Below are positions 1 to 6,538 of a DNA stretch of 23,385 nt, piece after piece. Under the pieces are notes generated by a model. That model had not been told where the DNA came from. It was given only the letters and a program-made list of their open reading frames with translations, and searched no databases. The translations under genes were made by a program, and so were the position numbers. Each line of letters starts with the position of its first letter. Position 1 is the stretch's first letter. This stretch comes from JBIOWF01 sp044868295 (GTDB taxonomy: Bacteria; Actinomycetota; Actinomycetes; Streptosporangiales; Streptosporangiaceae), in the NCBI GenBank assembly GCA_044868295.1, contig JBIOWF010000067.1, positions 1 through 23,385 on the forward strand. The letters run 5' to 3'.

Positions 1-341
1 GCCTGCGCGCGGCCTCCGGCTGGCCGGACGCTCCGCGGCCGGTGCTCGCCGAGGACCTGCTGGCCGAGCGGGCCATCGATGGCGACGAGGATGCCAGGGC
101 ACAATTGGTGGAGAACGTCTACAAACCGCTCGCCGGAACGCCGTTGCTGGACACTCTGGCGACCTATTTGGAGCAAGGCACCTCTCTCGAGGCGACGGCC
201 CGGCTACTCTTCGTCCATCCGAACACGGTGCGGTACCGGCTCAGGAAGATCACTGAGCTCACGGGATACCAGCCCACGGAGGGCCGATCCGCCTTCACAC
301 TACAGGTCGGTCTCATCCTTGGGAGGCTGACCGTAATGTAG
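1..341 (+). CDS. fasR: PucR-family transcriptional regulator, C-terminal part (FasR-like)
   Basis: The window opens inside this gene. The frame is open from base 3 to the TAG at 339-341, so only the last ~112 residues are visible. They hold the C-terminal helix-turn-helix typical of PucR/CdaR regulators: a stretch beginning TLATYLEQGTSLEATARLL, followed by HPNTVRYRLRKI, which is the recognition helix region. In Streptomyces a PucR-type protein called FasR lies directly upstream of fabD and activates the fab operon. Position and domain fit that role here, so the symbol rests on synteny plus the domain. It is unrelated to the TetR-type protein also called FasR in Mycobacterium. The sensory N-terminal part lies outside the window. 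It is separated from fabD by 117 bases that hold a promoter and nested inverted repeats. Confidence 0.85.
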   Translation, partial: LRAASGWPDAPRPVLAEDLLAERAIDGDEDARAQLVENVYKPLAGTPLLDTLATYLEQGTSLEATARLLFVHPNTVRYRLRKITELTGYQPTEGRSAFTLQVGLILGRLTVM

Positions 342-351
342 CCGCATACCG

Positions 352-381
352 TTAACTAAGGCGAAACTGGAACTGTAGGAT
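352..381 (+). promoter_or_regulatory. Candidate fab operon promoter
   Basis: A TTAACT (352-357) and TAGGAT (376-381) pair is separated by 18 bases, resembling -35 and -10 elements of a housekeeping-sigma promoter. Transcription would begin near 388, about 70 bases before fabD. A second, weaker pair is TTGCCG (395-400) and TCTATC (418-423). The assignment is by eye only. Confidence 0.4.
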
Positions 382-396
382 TCCTACAAGACAGTT
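371..396. promoter_or_regulatory. Nested inverted repeats, candidate FasR operator
   Basis: TGTAGGA (374-380) and TCCTACA (382-388) form a perfect 7-base inverted repeat around one central T. An outer pair, AACTGT (371-376) and ACAGTT (391-396), brackets it. The structure overlaps the candidate -10 element. Palindromes at a promoter are typical of dimeric regulator binding sites, and FasR from the adjacent gene is the obvious candidate. Which protein binds is inference. Confidence 0.45.
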
Positions 397-458
397 GCCG
401 CAAAGTTCGTTCGGATCTCTATCGGTGTGGCGAACCCCTACAGGGCAGGCTGGAATAT

Positions 459-1355
459 GTGCTCGTCATCGTCGCTCCGGGCCAAGGCGCCCAGACCCCA
501 GGATTCCTGAGTCCCTGGCTTGAGATCCCCGGTTTCCGGGACCGGTTTACCGCGTGGTCCGAGATCACGGGGCTCGACCTGATCGCCTACGGGACGACCG
601 CCGACGCGGATGAGATCCGTGACACCGCCGTCGCCCAGCCGCTGCTGGTGGCCGCCTCGCTTGCGGCCTTCGAAACGCTTGGCGTGACACCTGACCTGCT
701 CGCCGGGCACAGCGTGGGCGAGCTCGCCGCCGCCGCGCTCGCCGGGGTCCTGTCTCCGGAGCAGGCGCTCGGCCTCGTCCGGGAGCGCGGCCAGGCGATG
801 GCCAAGGCCGCCTCTGTCACCGAGACCGGCATGACCGCGGTCCTCGGTGGCGTCGAGGCCGAGGTCCTCGCCTCGATCGAGGCGCACGGGCTCACCCCGG
901 CCAACATCAACGGCGCCGGTCAGATCGTGGCGGGCGGCACTCTCGATCAGCTGGCGGCCTTCAAGGCGGAGCCCCCGCAGCGGGCTCGCCTGATCCCCCT
1001 CTCCGTGGCGGGAGCGTTCCACACCGTGCACATGGCCCCCGCGGTGGACCACCTGCGCGCGACCGCTGCGGACATCACCCCGGCCGACCCTCGGATCAAG
1101 CTTCTGTCCAACGCCGACGGCGCGGTCGTGACCAGCGGCGGCGATTACGTCGAGCGGCTGATCAACCAGGTCAGCAGCCCGGTCCGGTGGGACGCTTGCA
1201 TGGCGACCATGTCCGCCGAGGGCATCACCGCTATGGTCGAACTGCTGCCCGGCGGCACGCTGACCGGCCTGGCCAAGCGGGGACTGCCCGGCGTGAAGAC
1301 CGTGGCGCTGAAGACGCCCGACGACCTCGACGCTGCCCGAGAGGTGCTCAAGTGA
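459..1355 (+). CDS. fabD: Malonyl-CoA:ACP S-malonyltransferase FabD
   Basis: FabD transfers malonate from malonyl-CoA to acyl carrier protein, supplying extender units to the cytoplasmic type II fatty acid synthase. The 298-residue length is usual for the family. The N-terminal VAPGQGAQTPGF motif is present. The nucleophile lies in the elbow GHSVGE (Ser85), and the partner histidine is His188 in GAFHTVHM. The start is GTG at 459; the preceding ribosome site is weak (a GGCAGG stretch), but homologues begin at the same MLVxVAPGQGAQ position. This is the first gene of the fab operon, with fabH, acpP, fabF and the carboxyltransferase following on the same strand. Identification is firm. Confidence 0.96.
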   Translation: MLVIVAPGQGAQTPGFLSPWLEIPGFRDRFTAWSEITGLDLIAYGTTADADEIRDTAVAQPLLVAASLAAFETLGVTPDLLAGHSVGELAAAALAGVLSPEQALGLVRERGQAMAKAASVTETGMTAVLGGVEAEVLASIEAHGLTPANINGAGQIVAGGTLDQLAAFKAEPPQRARLIPLSVAGAFHTVHMAPAVDHLRATAADITPADPRIKLLSNADGAVVTSGGDYVERLINQVSSPVRWDACMATMSAEGITAMVELLPGGTLTGLAKRGLPGVKTVALKTPDDLDAAREVLK

Positions 1356-1369
1356 ACCAGGAGCGAATC

Positions 1370-1405
1370 ATGTGTCGTGCCGGAGGCGCGGTGAGCGACC
1401 AGTGA
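1370..1405 (+). CDS. Possible 11-codon leader ORF overlapping the fabH start
   Basis: ATG at 1370 follows AGGAG (1359-1363) with a 6-base spacer and encodes MCRAGGAVSDQ. Its TGA (1403-1405) overlaps the GTG start of fabH (1402-1404) as GTGA, an arrangement that supports translational coupling. The same ribosome site could instead serve a GTG at 1372, in the fabH frame, giving FabH ten extra residues. Expression is unproven. Confidence 0.3.
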   Translation: MCRAGGAVSDQ

Positions 1406-2358
1406 AACTGATCCCAGGCGTTCCGGGCGCGAAGGTGCTGGCGTTCGGCCACTACCAGCCCGCTGACGTGGTCACCAACGACGACCTCGCCAAGCGGATC
1501 GACACCAACGACGAGTGGATCCAGTCCCGCGTCGGGATCAAGGAGCGCCGGGTCGCCGGGCCGAACGAGTCGGAGATCGACCTCGCGGTCCAGGCGGGCG
1601 GCAAGGCCCTGGCCGCGAGTGGCCTGTCGAGCAATGACATCGATCTGGTGATCGTCGCGACCTGCACGCTGGAGGCACAGATCCCGAACGCGGCGGGCCG
1701 GGTCGCGCACCGCCTCGGCATCGAGGCTCCGGGCGCGTACGACGTGAACGCGGCGTGCGCGGGCTTCTGCTACGCCTTGGCCGCCGCGAGCGACGCCGTA
1801 CGCTCCGGGTCCGCGACGAACGTGCTGGTCGTCGGCACCGAGAAGCTCACGCAGTGGATCGACTGGGACGACCGGGCGACCTCTGTGATCTTCGCGGACG
1901 GTGCGGGCGCGGCTGTGATCAGCCCGTCCGACACTCCGGGCATCGGCCCGGTGGTGTGGGGAAGCGCCGGGGACAAGTTCGACGCGATCATCATCAAGGA
2001 CCGCAACTCCTTCCTCCACCAGGAAGGCCAGACCGTGTTCCGCTGGGCCACGACCGCGCTTCACCCTGTGGCCAAGCTGGCGTGCGAGCGTGCGGGGGTG
2101 GATCCTGCCGATCTCGCCGCCTTCGTGCCCCACCAGGCCAACCTGCGCATCATCGAGGCGATCGCCCGGAAGCTGGGCGCCGACAAGGCCGTCATCGCCA
2201 AGGACATCGTCCTGGCGGGCAACACCTCCGCGGCCTCGATCCCGCTGGCGCTGTCCCGCATGATCGAGCGCGGCGAGGTGCAGTCGGGCGGGCTGGCGCT
2301 CCTGCTCGGCTTCGGCGCCGGTCTGACGTACGCCTCACAGGTGATCGAAATCCCCTAA
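1402..2358 (+). CDS. fabH: Beta-ketoacyl-ACP synthase III FabH
   Basis: FabH starts fatty acid synthesis by condensing an acyl-CoA primer with malonyl-ACP; in actinomycetes branched primers are usual. The full catalytic triad is visible: Cys119 in AACAGF, His244 in VPHQAN and Asn274 in AGNTSAASIPLAL. The C-terminus LLLGFGAGLTYAS is typical. I chose the GTG at 1402, preceded by GGTGAG at 1390-1395, because KLIPGVPGAKVLAFG aligns with the usual N-terminus. A longer form from GTG 1372 is possible. It lies 46 bases after fabD, with a tiny ORF in between, and is 318 residues long. A perfect palindrome follows the gene directly. Confidence 0.95.
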   Translation: MKLIPGVPGAKVLAFGHYQPADVVTNDDLAKRIDTNDEWIQSRVGIKERRVAGPNESEIDLAVQAGGKALAASGLSSNDIDLVIVATCTLEAQIPNAAGRVAHRLGIEAPGAYDVNAACAGFCYALAAASDAVRSGSATNVLVVGTEKLTQWIDWDDRATSVIFADGAGAAVISPSDTPGIGPVVWGSAGDKFDAIIIKDRNSFLHQEGQTVFRWATTALHPVAKLACERAGVDPADLAAFVPHQANLRIIEAIARKLGADKAVIAKDIVLAGNTSAASIPLALSRMIERGEVQSGGLALLLGFGAGLTYASQVIEIP

Positions 2359-2361
2359 TGC

Positions 2362-2383
2362 TTTGTACGGCATGCCGTACAAA
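2362..2383. repeat. Perfect 22-base palindrome between fabH and acpP
   Basis: The half-site TTTGTACGGCA is followed immediately by its exact complement, so all 22 bases pair without a loop. It sits 4 bases after the fabH stop and 59 bases before acpP, followed by an A-rich stretch. It could be a repressor operator, an RNA processing or stabilising hairpin, or a weak terminator. The zero-length loop favours a protein-binding site or cruciform, although RNA would pair with a small loop opened at the centre. Confidence 0.7.
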
Positions 2384-2442
2384 ACCGAAAAACCCAGAAA
2401 ACCAGAAGTCGTAAAACCCAAAACTCAAGGAGAAGTCGCGAC

Positions 2443-2682
2443 ATGGCAGTGACCGAGCAGGACATCCTCGCGGGCCTCGGCAAGATCATCAACGAGATCA
2501 CCGGCATTCCGGCCGCCGAGGTGAGCCCGGAGAAGAGCTTCGTGGACGACCTCGACATCGACTCGCTCTCCATGGTCGAGATCGCCGTCGCCGCCCAGGA
2601 CGAGTTCGGTGTCGAGATCCCGGACGACCAGCTCAAGCACCTGAAGACCGTCAAGGACGTCATCAACTTCATCCAGGCCTAA
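2443..2682 (+). CDS. acpP: Acyl carrier protein AcpP
   Basis: ACP carries growing acyl chains on a phosphopantetheine arm between the enzymes of the type II synthase. This 79-residue acidic protein has the attachment motif DSLS with Ser41 as the pantetheine site, preceded by FVDDLDI and followed by the helix VEIAVAAQDEFG. The ATG at 2443 is preceded by AAGGAG at 2427-2432. It lies 84 bases after fabH and 140 before fabF, with hairpin-forming sequence on both sides. This is consistent with ACP being needed at higher levels than its neighbours; the regulatory reading is inference. Confidence 0.97.
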   Translation: MAVTEQDILAGLGKIINEITGIPAAEVSPEKSFVDDLDIDSLSMVEIAVAAQDEFGVEIPDDQLKHLKTVKDVINFIQA

Positions 2683-2699
2683 GCCTGGGAGGGGGCTCA

Positions 2700-2732
2700 G
2701 CCTGGCGCCGGCCGCACCGGCGGGCGCCAGGC
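2700..2732 (+). terminator. GC-rich stem-loop after acpP, possible attenuator
   Basis: GCCTGGCGCC (2700-2709) pairs perfectly with GGCGCCAGGC (2723-2732) around a 13-base GC-rich loop, 17 bases after the acpP stop. There is no T-run, as is common in high-GC actinomycetes. Its place inside the operon suggests partial termination or protection of the acpP 3' end. Confidence 0.5.
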
Positions 2733-2762
2733 GAGCCGGACCCGACCACGGAGACGGGCCCA

Positions 2763-2791
2763 GTGAATGTGCCGTATCACGGCACATTCAC
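2763..2791 (+). promoter_or_regulatory. 13-bp hairpin in the fabF leader
   Basis: GTGAATGTGCCGT (2763-2775) pairs perfectly with ACGGCACATTCAC (2779-2791), with the 3-base loop ATC. It lies 31 bases before the fabF start and just upstream of its ribosome site. Such a stable hairpin could block reading from upstream, protect an RNA end, or be a protein-binding operator. The GTG at its first base is not the fabF start. Confidence 0.6.
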
Positions 2792-2822
2792 CCAAGCAGT
2801 CGATAAAGAGGAGTGCGGAAAA

Positions 2823-4055
2823 TTGAGTACGGACCGGGCACGTGTCGTCGTCACCGGGCTTGGCGCGACGACGCCCCTCGGTGGAGATGTCGCATCGACC
2901 TGGTCGGCGCTCCTCGACGGGCGATCGGGGATCCGCACGCTCACCGAGGACTGGGTGGACTCTGTGCCGGTGAAGTTCGCCGGAGTGGCCGCCGTCGACC
3001 CTGGTGACGTGATCCCCAAACCCGAAGCCAGAAGGCTGGACCGGGCCGAGCAGCTCGCGCTGATCGCGGCACGGGAGGCCTGGCGGGACGCCGGGGCTCC
3101 AGAAGTGGAGCCCACCCGGCTCGGCGTCGTCGTGGGCAGCGGCATCGGCGGCATCACCACGATCGTCTCTGCGTACGACACCTTCAAGGAGAAGGGCTGG
3201 ACCCGCCTTTCGCCCTTCACGGTGCCGATGCTGATGCCCAACGGCGCGGCGGGCTGGATCAGCATCGAAATCGGCGCCAAGGCCGGCACCCACGCGACAG
3301 TGAGCGCCTGCGCCACCGGCGCCGAGTCCGTCGGCTACGCCATCGAGATGATCAAGTCCGGCCGTGCCGACATCGTCGTCGCGGGCGGCACCGAAGCGGC
3401 CATCCACCCGCTGAACATCGGCTCATTCGCCGCGATGCGGGCCATGTCGACCCGCAACGACGAGCCGCAGCGCGCGTCCCGCCCGTTCGACAAGGGCCGT
3501 GACGGATTCGTGCTGGGCGAGGGAGCGGGCATCATCGTCCTGGAGTCGGAGGAGCACGCGCGGGCCCGTGGCGCGAAGGTCTACGCCGTCGCGGCGGGAG
3601 TGGGCTACTCGTCCGACGCCCACCACATCGCGCAGCCGGAGCCGTCCGGCGCGGGCGTGCAACTCGCCATGCGCCGCATGCTGGAGAACACCGGGCTCTC
3701 CGGAGCCGACATCCGCCACGTCAACGCGCACGCGACCTCCACTCCCGCGGGAGACGTGGTCGAGACGATCGCCATCAAGGAGGCGATCGGCGCGCACCCG
3801 CTGGTGACCGCGACCAAGTCGATGACCGGTCACCTGCTCGGCGGCGCCGGCGGCGTCGAGTCGGTGTTCACGATCCTCGCGCTGAACGAGCGCCTCGTCC
3901 CGGCCACGATCAACGTGGACGACCTGGACGACGGCATCGAGGTGGACATCGTTCGCGGCGAGCCGCGCAAGCTACCGGACGGGCAGATCGCCGCGGTGAA
4001 CAACTCGTTCGGGTTCGGCGGGCACAACGTCGCCGTGGCCTTCACCACCGTCTGA
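2823..4055 (+). CDS. fabF: Beta-ketoacyl-ACP synthase II FabF
   Basis: FabF elongates acyl-ACP by decarboxylative condensation with malonyl-ACP. The Cys-His-His triad is visible: Cys163 in VSACATGAES, His303 in VNAHATSTPAGD and His337 in MTGHLLGGAGG. The C-terminal NNSFGFGGHN glycine loop is intact. The start is TTG at 2823, giving STDRARVVVTGLGATTPLGG, supported by GAGGAG at 2808-2813 with a 9-base spacer. A longer in-frame reading from GTG 2763 would begin inside a hairpin and lacks a ribosome site. The product has 410 residues, a normal length. The next gene starts 14 bases after the stop. Confidence 0.96.
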   Translation: MSTDRARVVVTGLGATTPLGGDVASTWSALLDGRSGIRTLTEDWVDSVPVKFAGVAAVDPGDVIPKPEARRLDRAEQLALIAAREAWRDAGAPEVEPTRLGVVVGSGIGGITTIVSAYDTFKEKGWTRLSPFTVPMLMPNGAAGWISIEIGAKAGTHATVSACATGAESVGYAIEMIKSGRADIVVAGGTEAAIHPLNIGSFAAMRAMSTRNDEPQRASRPFDKGRDGFVLGEGAGIIVLESEEHARARGAKVYAVAAGVGYSSDAHHIAQPEPSGAGVQLAMRRMLENTGLSGADIRHVNAHATSTPAGDVVETIAIKEAIGAHPLVTATKSMTGHLLGGAGGVESVFTILALNERLVPATINVDDLDDGIEVDIVRGEPRKLPDGQIAAVNNSFGFGGHNVAVAFTTV

Positions 4056-4069
4056 CAGGGAGCCTTCAC

Positions 4070-5488
4070 ATGACTGTGCTTGACAACAGGGTGGTGACCC
4101 CGGCGTCCGAAAAGGAGGCCGCCGATCCCCGCGATCCCCAGGCCCGTCTCAACCACCTGCTCGACGAGGGCTCGGTCCGGCTGATCACCCCCGAGGACAA
4201 GAGCGGCGTCCTCGCCGTGACCGGCCGCATCGAAGGCGTCCCGGTGGTGGCGTTCTGCAGCGACGCCCGCGTCCAGGGCGGCGCGATGGGCAGCGCGGGT
4301 TGCGAGCACATCGTGCACGCCTACGACGTCGCCGTCCGCGAGCGCGTGCCCGTGATCGGTGTCTGGCACTCAGGCGGCGCACGGCTCGCCGAGGGCGTCG
4401 AGTCCCTCCACGCGGTGGGCCGGGTGTTCGCCGCCATGACCAAGGCGTCCGGCGTCATCCCGCAGATCTCGGTGGTCGTGGGCGCGGCCGCCGGTGGCGC
4501 CGCGTACGGCCCGGCGCTGACCGACATCGTGATCCTCGCCGACAACGGCCGCATCTTCGTCACCGGCCCGGACGTCGTCCGCAGCGTCACCGGCGAGGAG
4601 ATCGACCAGGCCGCTCTCGGCGGCCCCGAGCCGCACAGCAAGCGCAGCGGCGTCGTCCACGTGGTCACCAAGACCGAGGCGGACGCCCTGCTGAAGGCTC
4701 GCCAGCTCGCCGGCCTCCTCGGCCACCAGGGCAGGATCCGTGAGGTCGAGGAGGTCGACTTCGGCAGCCTGCTGCCCGACAACCCGCGCCGCGCCTACGA
4801 CGTGCACCCGCTCGTCAACGGCCTCCTCGACGAGCCGGGCGTCGAGCTGCACCCCAAGTGGGCGCCCAACATCGTCACCACGCTCGGCCGTCTCGGCGGC
4901 CGCACGGTCGGCGTCGTCGCCAACAACCCGATGCGGCTCGGCGGCTGCCTCGACTCCGCCTCCGCGGAGAAGGCCGCCCGGTTCGTCCGGATGTGCGATG
5001 CCTTCGGGGTGCCGCTGGTGGTTCTGGTCGACGTGCCCGGCTACCTGCCCGGCGTCGGCCAGGAGCACGACGGTGTCGTACGGCGCGGCGCCAAGCTGCT
5101 GCACGCCTTCGCCGAAGCCTCGGTGCCGCGGGTCACGCTGGTGACACGCAAGGCGTACGGCGGCGCGTACATCGCCATGAACTCCCGCTCGCTCGGCGCG
5201 ACCCGCGTCTTCGCGTGGCCCACCACCGTGGTGGCCGTGATGGGCGCCGTCGCGGCGGTCCGCATCCTCAAGCGGCGCGAGCTCGCCGCCGCGCCCGACG
5301 AGGAGCGTCACGCGCTGGAGGAGCGGCTGGCCGAGGAGCACGAGCAGGTCGCCGGCGGCCTGGCCCGCGCGATCGACCTCGGCGTCGTCGACGAGGTGCT
5401 CGACCCCGCCAAGACCCGCGGCGCGATCGCCAAAGTCCTCGCCCAGGCCACCCCGGCCCGCGGCGCCCACGGCAACATCCCACTCTGA
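4070..5488 (+). CDS. accD6: Acyl-CoA carboxylase carboxyltransferase (AccD6-like beta subunit)
   Basis: This is the carboxyltransferase subunit of an acetyl/propionyl-CoA carboxylase, which makes malonyl-CoA (or methylmalonyl-CoA) with a biotinylated alpha subunit encoded elsewhere. The 472 residues show both crotonase-like halves: WHSGGARLAEGV and VVVGAAAGGAAYGPAL in the N half, then NNPMRLGGCLDS, VDVPGYLPGV and RKAYGGAYIAMNSR in the C half. The length, the position after a KS gene and the C-terminal NIPL closely resemble mycobacterial AccD6, which follows kasA-kasB. I therefore infer that it feeds this synthase. ATG 4070 has AGGGAG at 4057-4062. It is the last gene of the operon before a terminator. 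Confidence 0.92.
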   Translation: MTVLDNRVVTPASEKEAADPRDPQARLNHLLDEGSVRLITPEDKSGVLAVTGRIEGVPVVAFCSDARVQGGAMGSAGCEHIVHAYDVAVRERVPVIGVWHSGGARLAEGVESLHAVGRVFAAMTKASGVIPQISVVVGAAAGGAAYGPALTDIVILADNGRIFVTGPDVVRSVTGEEIDQAALGGPEPHSKRSGVVHVVTKTEADALLKARQLAGLLGHQGRIREVEEVDFGSLLPDNPRRAYDVHPLVNGLLDEPGVELHPKWAPNIVTTLGRLGGRTVGVVANNPMRLGGCLDSASAEKAARFVRMCDAFGVPLVVLVDVPGYLPGVGQEHDGVVRRGAKLLHAFAEASVPRVTLVTRKAYGGAYIAMNSRSLGATRVFAWPTTVVAVMGAVAAVRILKRRELAAAPDEERHALEERLAEEHEQVAGGLARAIDLGVVDEVLDPAKTRGAIAKVLAQATPARGAHGNIPL

Positions 5489-5555
5489 CGACACAGAGCT
5501 CGCCACAGGCTCCCCCACGGACCCTGTACGGCTCTGCAACGGCTGCTCTGCGACG

Positions 5556-5590
5556 GCGAAGCCCTCTCACTTGACGTGAGAGGGCTTCGC
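5556..5590 (+). terminator. Strong terminator of the fab operon
   Basis: GCGAAGCCCTCTCAC (5556-5570) pairs perfectly over 15 bases with GTGAGAGGGCTTCGC (5576-5590) around the loop TTGAC. A short T-containing tail, TCGTTTG, follows. It lies 68 bases after the last fab gene. Confidence 0.88.
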
Positions 5591-5766
5591 TCGTTTGGTG
5601 GGCCCGAACCAGGCCGGGACGAGTTTCGGGGGATCGGGCTCGTGCGGTGAACCCAGCTCAGACGCGGACAACTTCGGGGATTCTTGATCAGATCCGGATT
5701 AGTTCCATGATTCCGGGTAAGAAAAGGGCGAGTTTCGATGACTCAGGATCATGCCCGGACGGTGCG

Positions 5767-5811
5767 GCTCAGGCCCGCACGAGTCCGGTGATCTCGAATT
5801 CGGGCCCGAGC
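5767..5811 (-). terminator. Candidate terminator of the DUF3145 gene
   Basis: GCTCAGGCCCG (5767-5777) faces CGGGCCCGAGC (5801-5811). On the minus-strand RNA this gives 11 pairs including one G-U, around a 23-base loop. It starts only 6 bases after the stop of the minus-strand gene. There is no T-run. Confidence 0.45.
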
Positions 5812-5816
5812 GGGAG

Positions 5817-6314
5817 TCAGACGGCGGCGTGCAGCCAGCGGACGGGGGCGCCCTCACCGGCGTAGCGGAACGACTCAAGCTCCTCGTCCCACTGCTTGCC
5901 GAGCAGGCGGTCGAGCTCGTCCTCCAAGACCACCCGGCCCTGAGCGGCCATCAGCATCACATTGCGAAGCCGGTCCTCGGAGACCTGGATGTCACCGCTC
6001 GCCCCCACCACGGCCGTGAACGCGCCCAAGGTCGGCGTGTAGGCATGGCGGGAGCCGTCAACACCGGGCGAGGCGTCTTCGGTGATCTCAAAACGGATGC
6101 GCTGCCAGCCCATCAGAGACGATGTGATCGCCGCAGCCGTCCCCGGACGCCCCTCCCATTCGGCCTGGGAACGCAGGGTCCCCGGCGCGGCAGGCTGAGC
6201 GGTCCACGTCAGGTCGACGGGTACGCCAAGAACGCCTGCGACGGCCCACTCGATGTGCGGGCACAGCGCAGGCTGAGCCGAGTGGACGTACAACACGCCA
6301 CGAGCACCAGCCAC
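5817..6314 (-). CDS. DUF3145 family protein
   Basis: This is a conserved actinobacterial protein of unknown function. The family is recognised by GVLYVHSAQPALCPHIEWA near the N-terminus, a central WTAQPAAPGT segment, LMGWQRIRFEITED, and the C-terminal LLGKQWDEELESFRYAGEG followed by APVRWLHAAV. It has no signal peptide or membrane segment, so it is probably cytoplasmic. I chose GTG at 6314 (165 residues) because GGGAGG lies immediately upstream at 6319-6324; the longer TTG reading from 6326 would include the ribosome site itself. Family members often lie near the fab genes in actinomycetes, which fits here. It converges on the fab operon and is divergent from the subtilase gene. Confidence 0.9.
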   Translation of the reverse strand: MAGARGVLYVHSAQPALCPHIEWAVAGVLGVPVDLTWTAQPAAPGTLRSQAEWEGRPGTAAAITSSLMGWQRIRFEITEDASPGVDGSRHAYTPTLGAFTAVVGASGDIQVSEDRLRNVMLMAAQGRVVLEDELDRLLGKQWDEELESFRYAGEGAPVRWLHAAV

Positions 6315-6386
6315 CGGACCTCCCAAATCGCATGAGGTGCGCCTTCCCCAACGGCCTCACACTGGGATGATCACAATTGACCGACG

Positions 6387-6419
6387 AACTGATCTCACTT
6401 GCCAACTCTGAGATCAGTT
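6387..6419. promoter_or_regulatory. 33-base inverted repeat in a divergent promoter region
   Basis: AACTGATCTCA (6387-6397) is repeated as its exact complement TGAGATCAGTT (6409-6419) with an 11-base spacer. It sits between the divergent DUF3145 and subtilase genes, where one operator could control both. Between 6420 and the subtilase start I also see a perfect TTGACA (6479-6484) without a good -10 partner. There is also a 13-codon ORF (ATG 6475, TAA 6514-6516) 12 bases behind GAGGAGGG. Neither is strong. Confidence 0.5.
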
Positions 6420-6538
6420 TAAGAGAGACTACCGTCCGTCGCTGCGAGGCACCAGAGGAGGGTCATACCGATTCATGCTTGACAACGTTGTGAAACGGGA
6501 AGACTGCGCTCGGTAAAGCCCCTTATTGAAGGACCCGG

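Larger units (their letters stand above)
5489..5816. other. Convergent intergenic region after the fab operon
   Basis: This 328-base stretch lies between the converging accD6-like gene and the DUF3145 gene. It contains a strong stem-loop for the fab operon (5556-5590) and a weaker one for the opposite gene (5767-5811). Bases 5591-5766 are less GC-rich than the genes, with no convincing ORF, promoter or RNA gene. Confidence 0.7.

Noticed and set aside
4370..5539. 389-codon minus-strand frame
   Set aside because: It is a shadow of the accD6-like gene in another frame, with no motifs and an atypical Asp/His/Arg-rich composition.
6475..6516. 13-codon ORF behind GAGGAGGG before the subtilase
   Set aside because: Spacing to the ribosome-like site is 12 bases and the peptide has no distinguishing feature; too weak to annotate.
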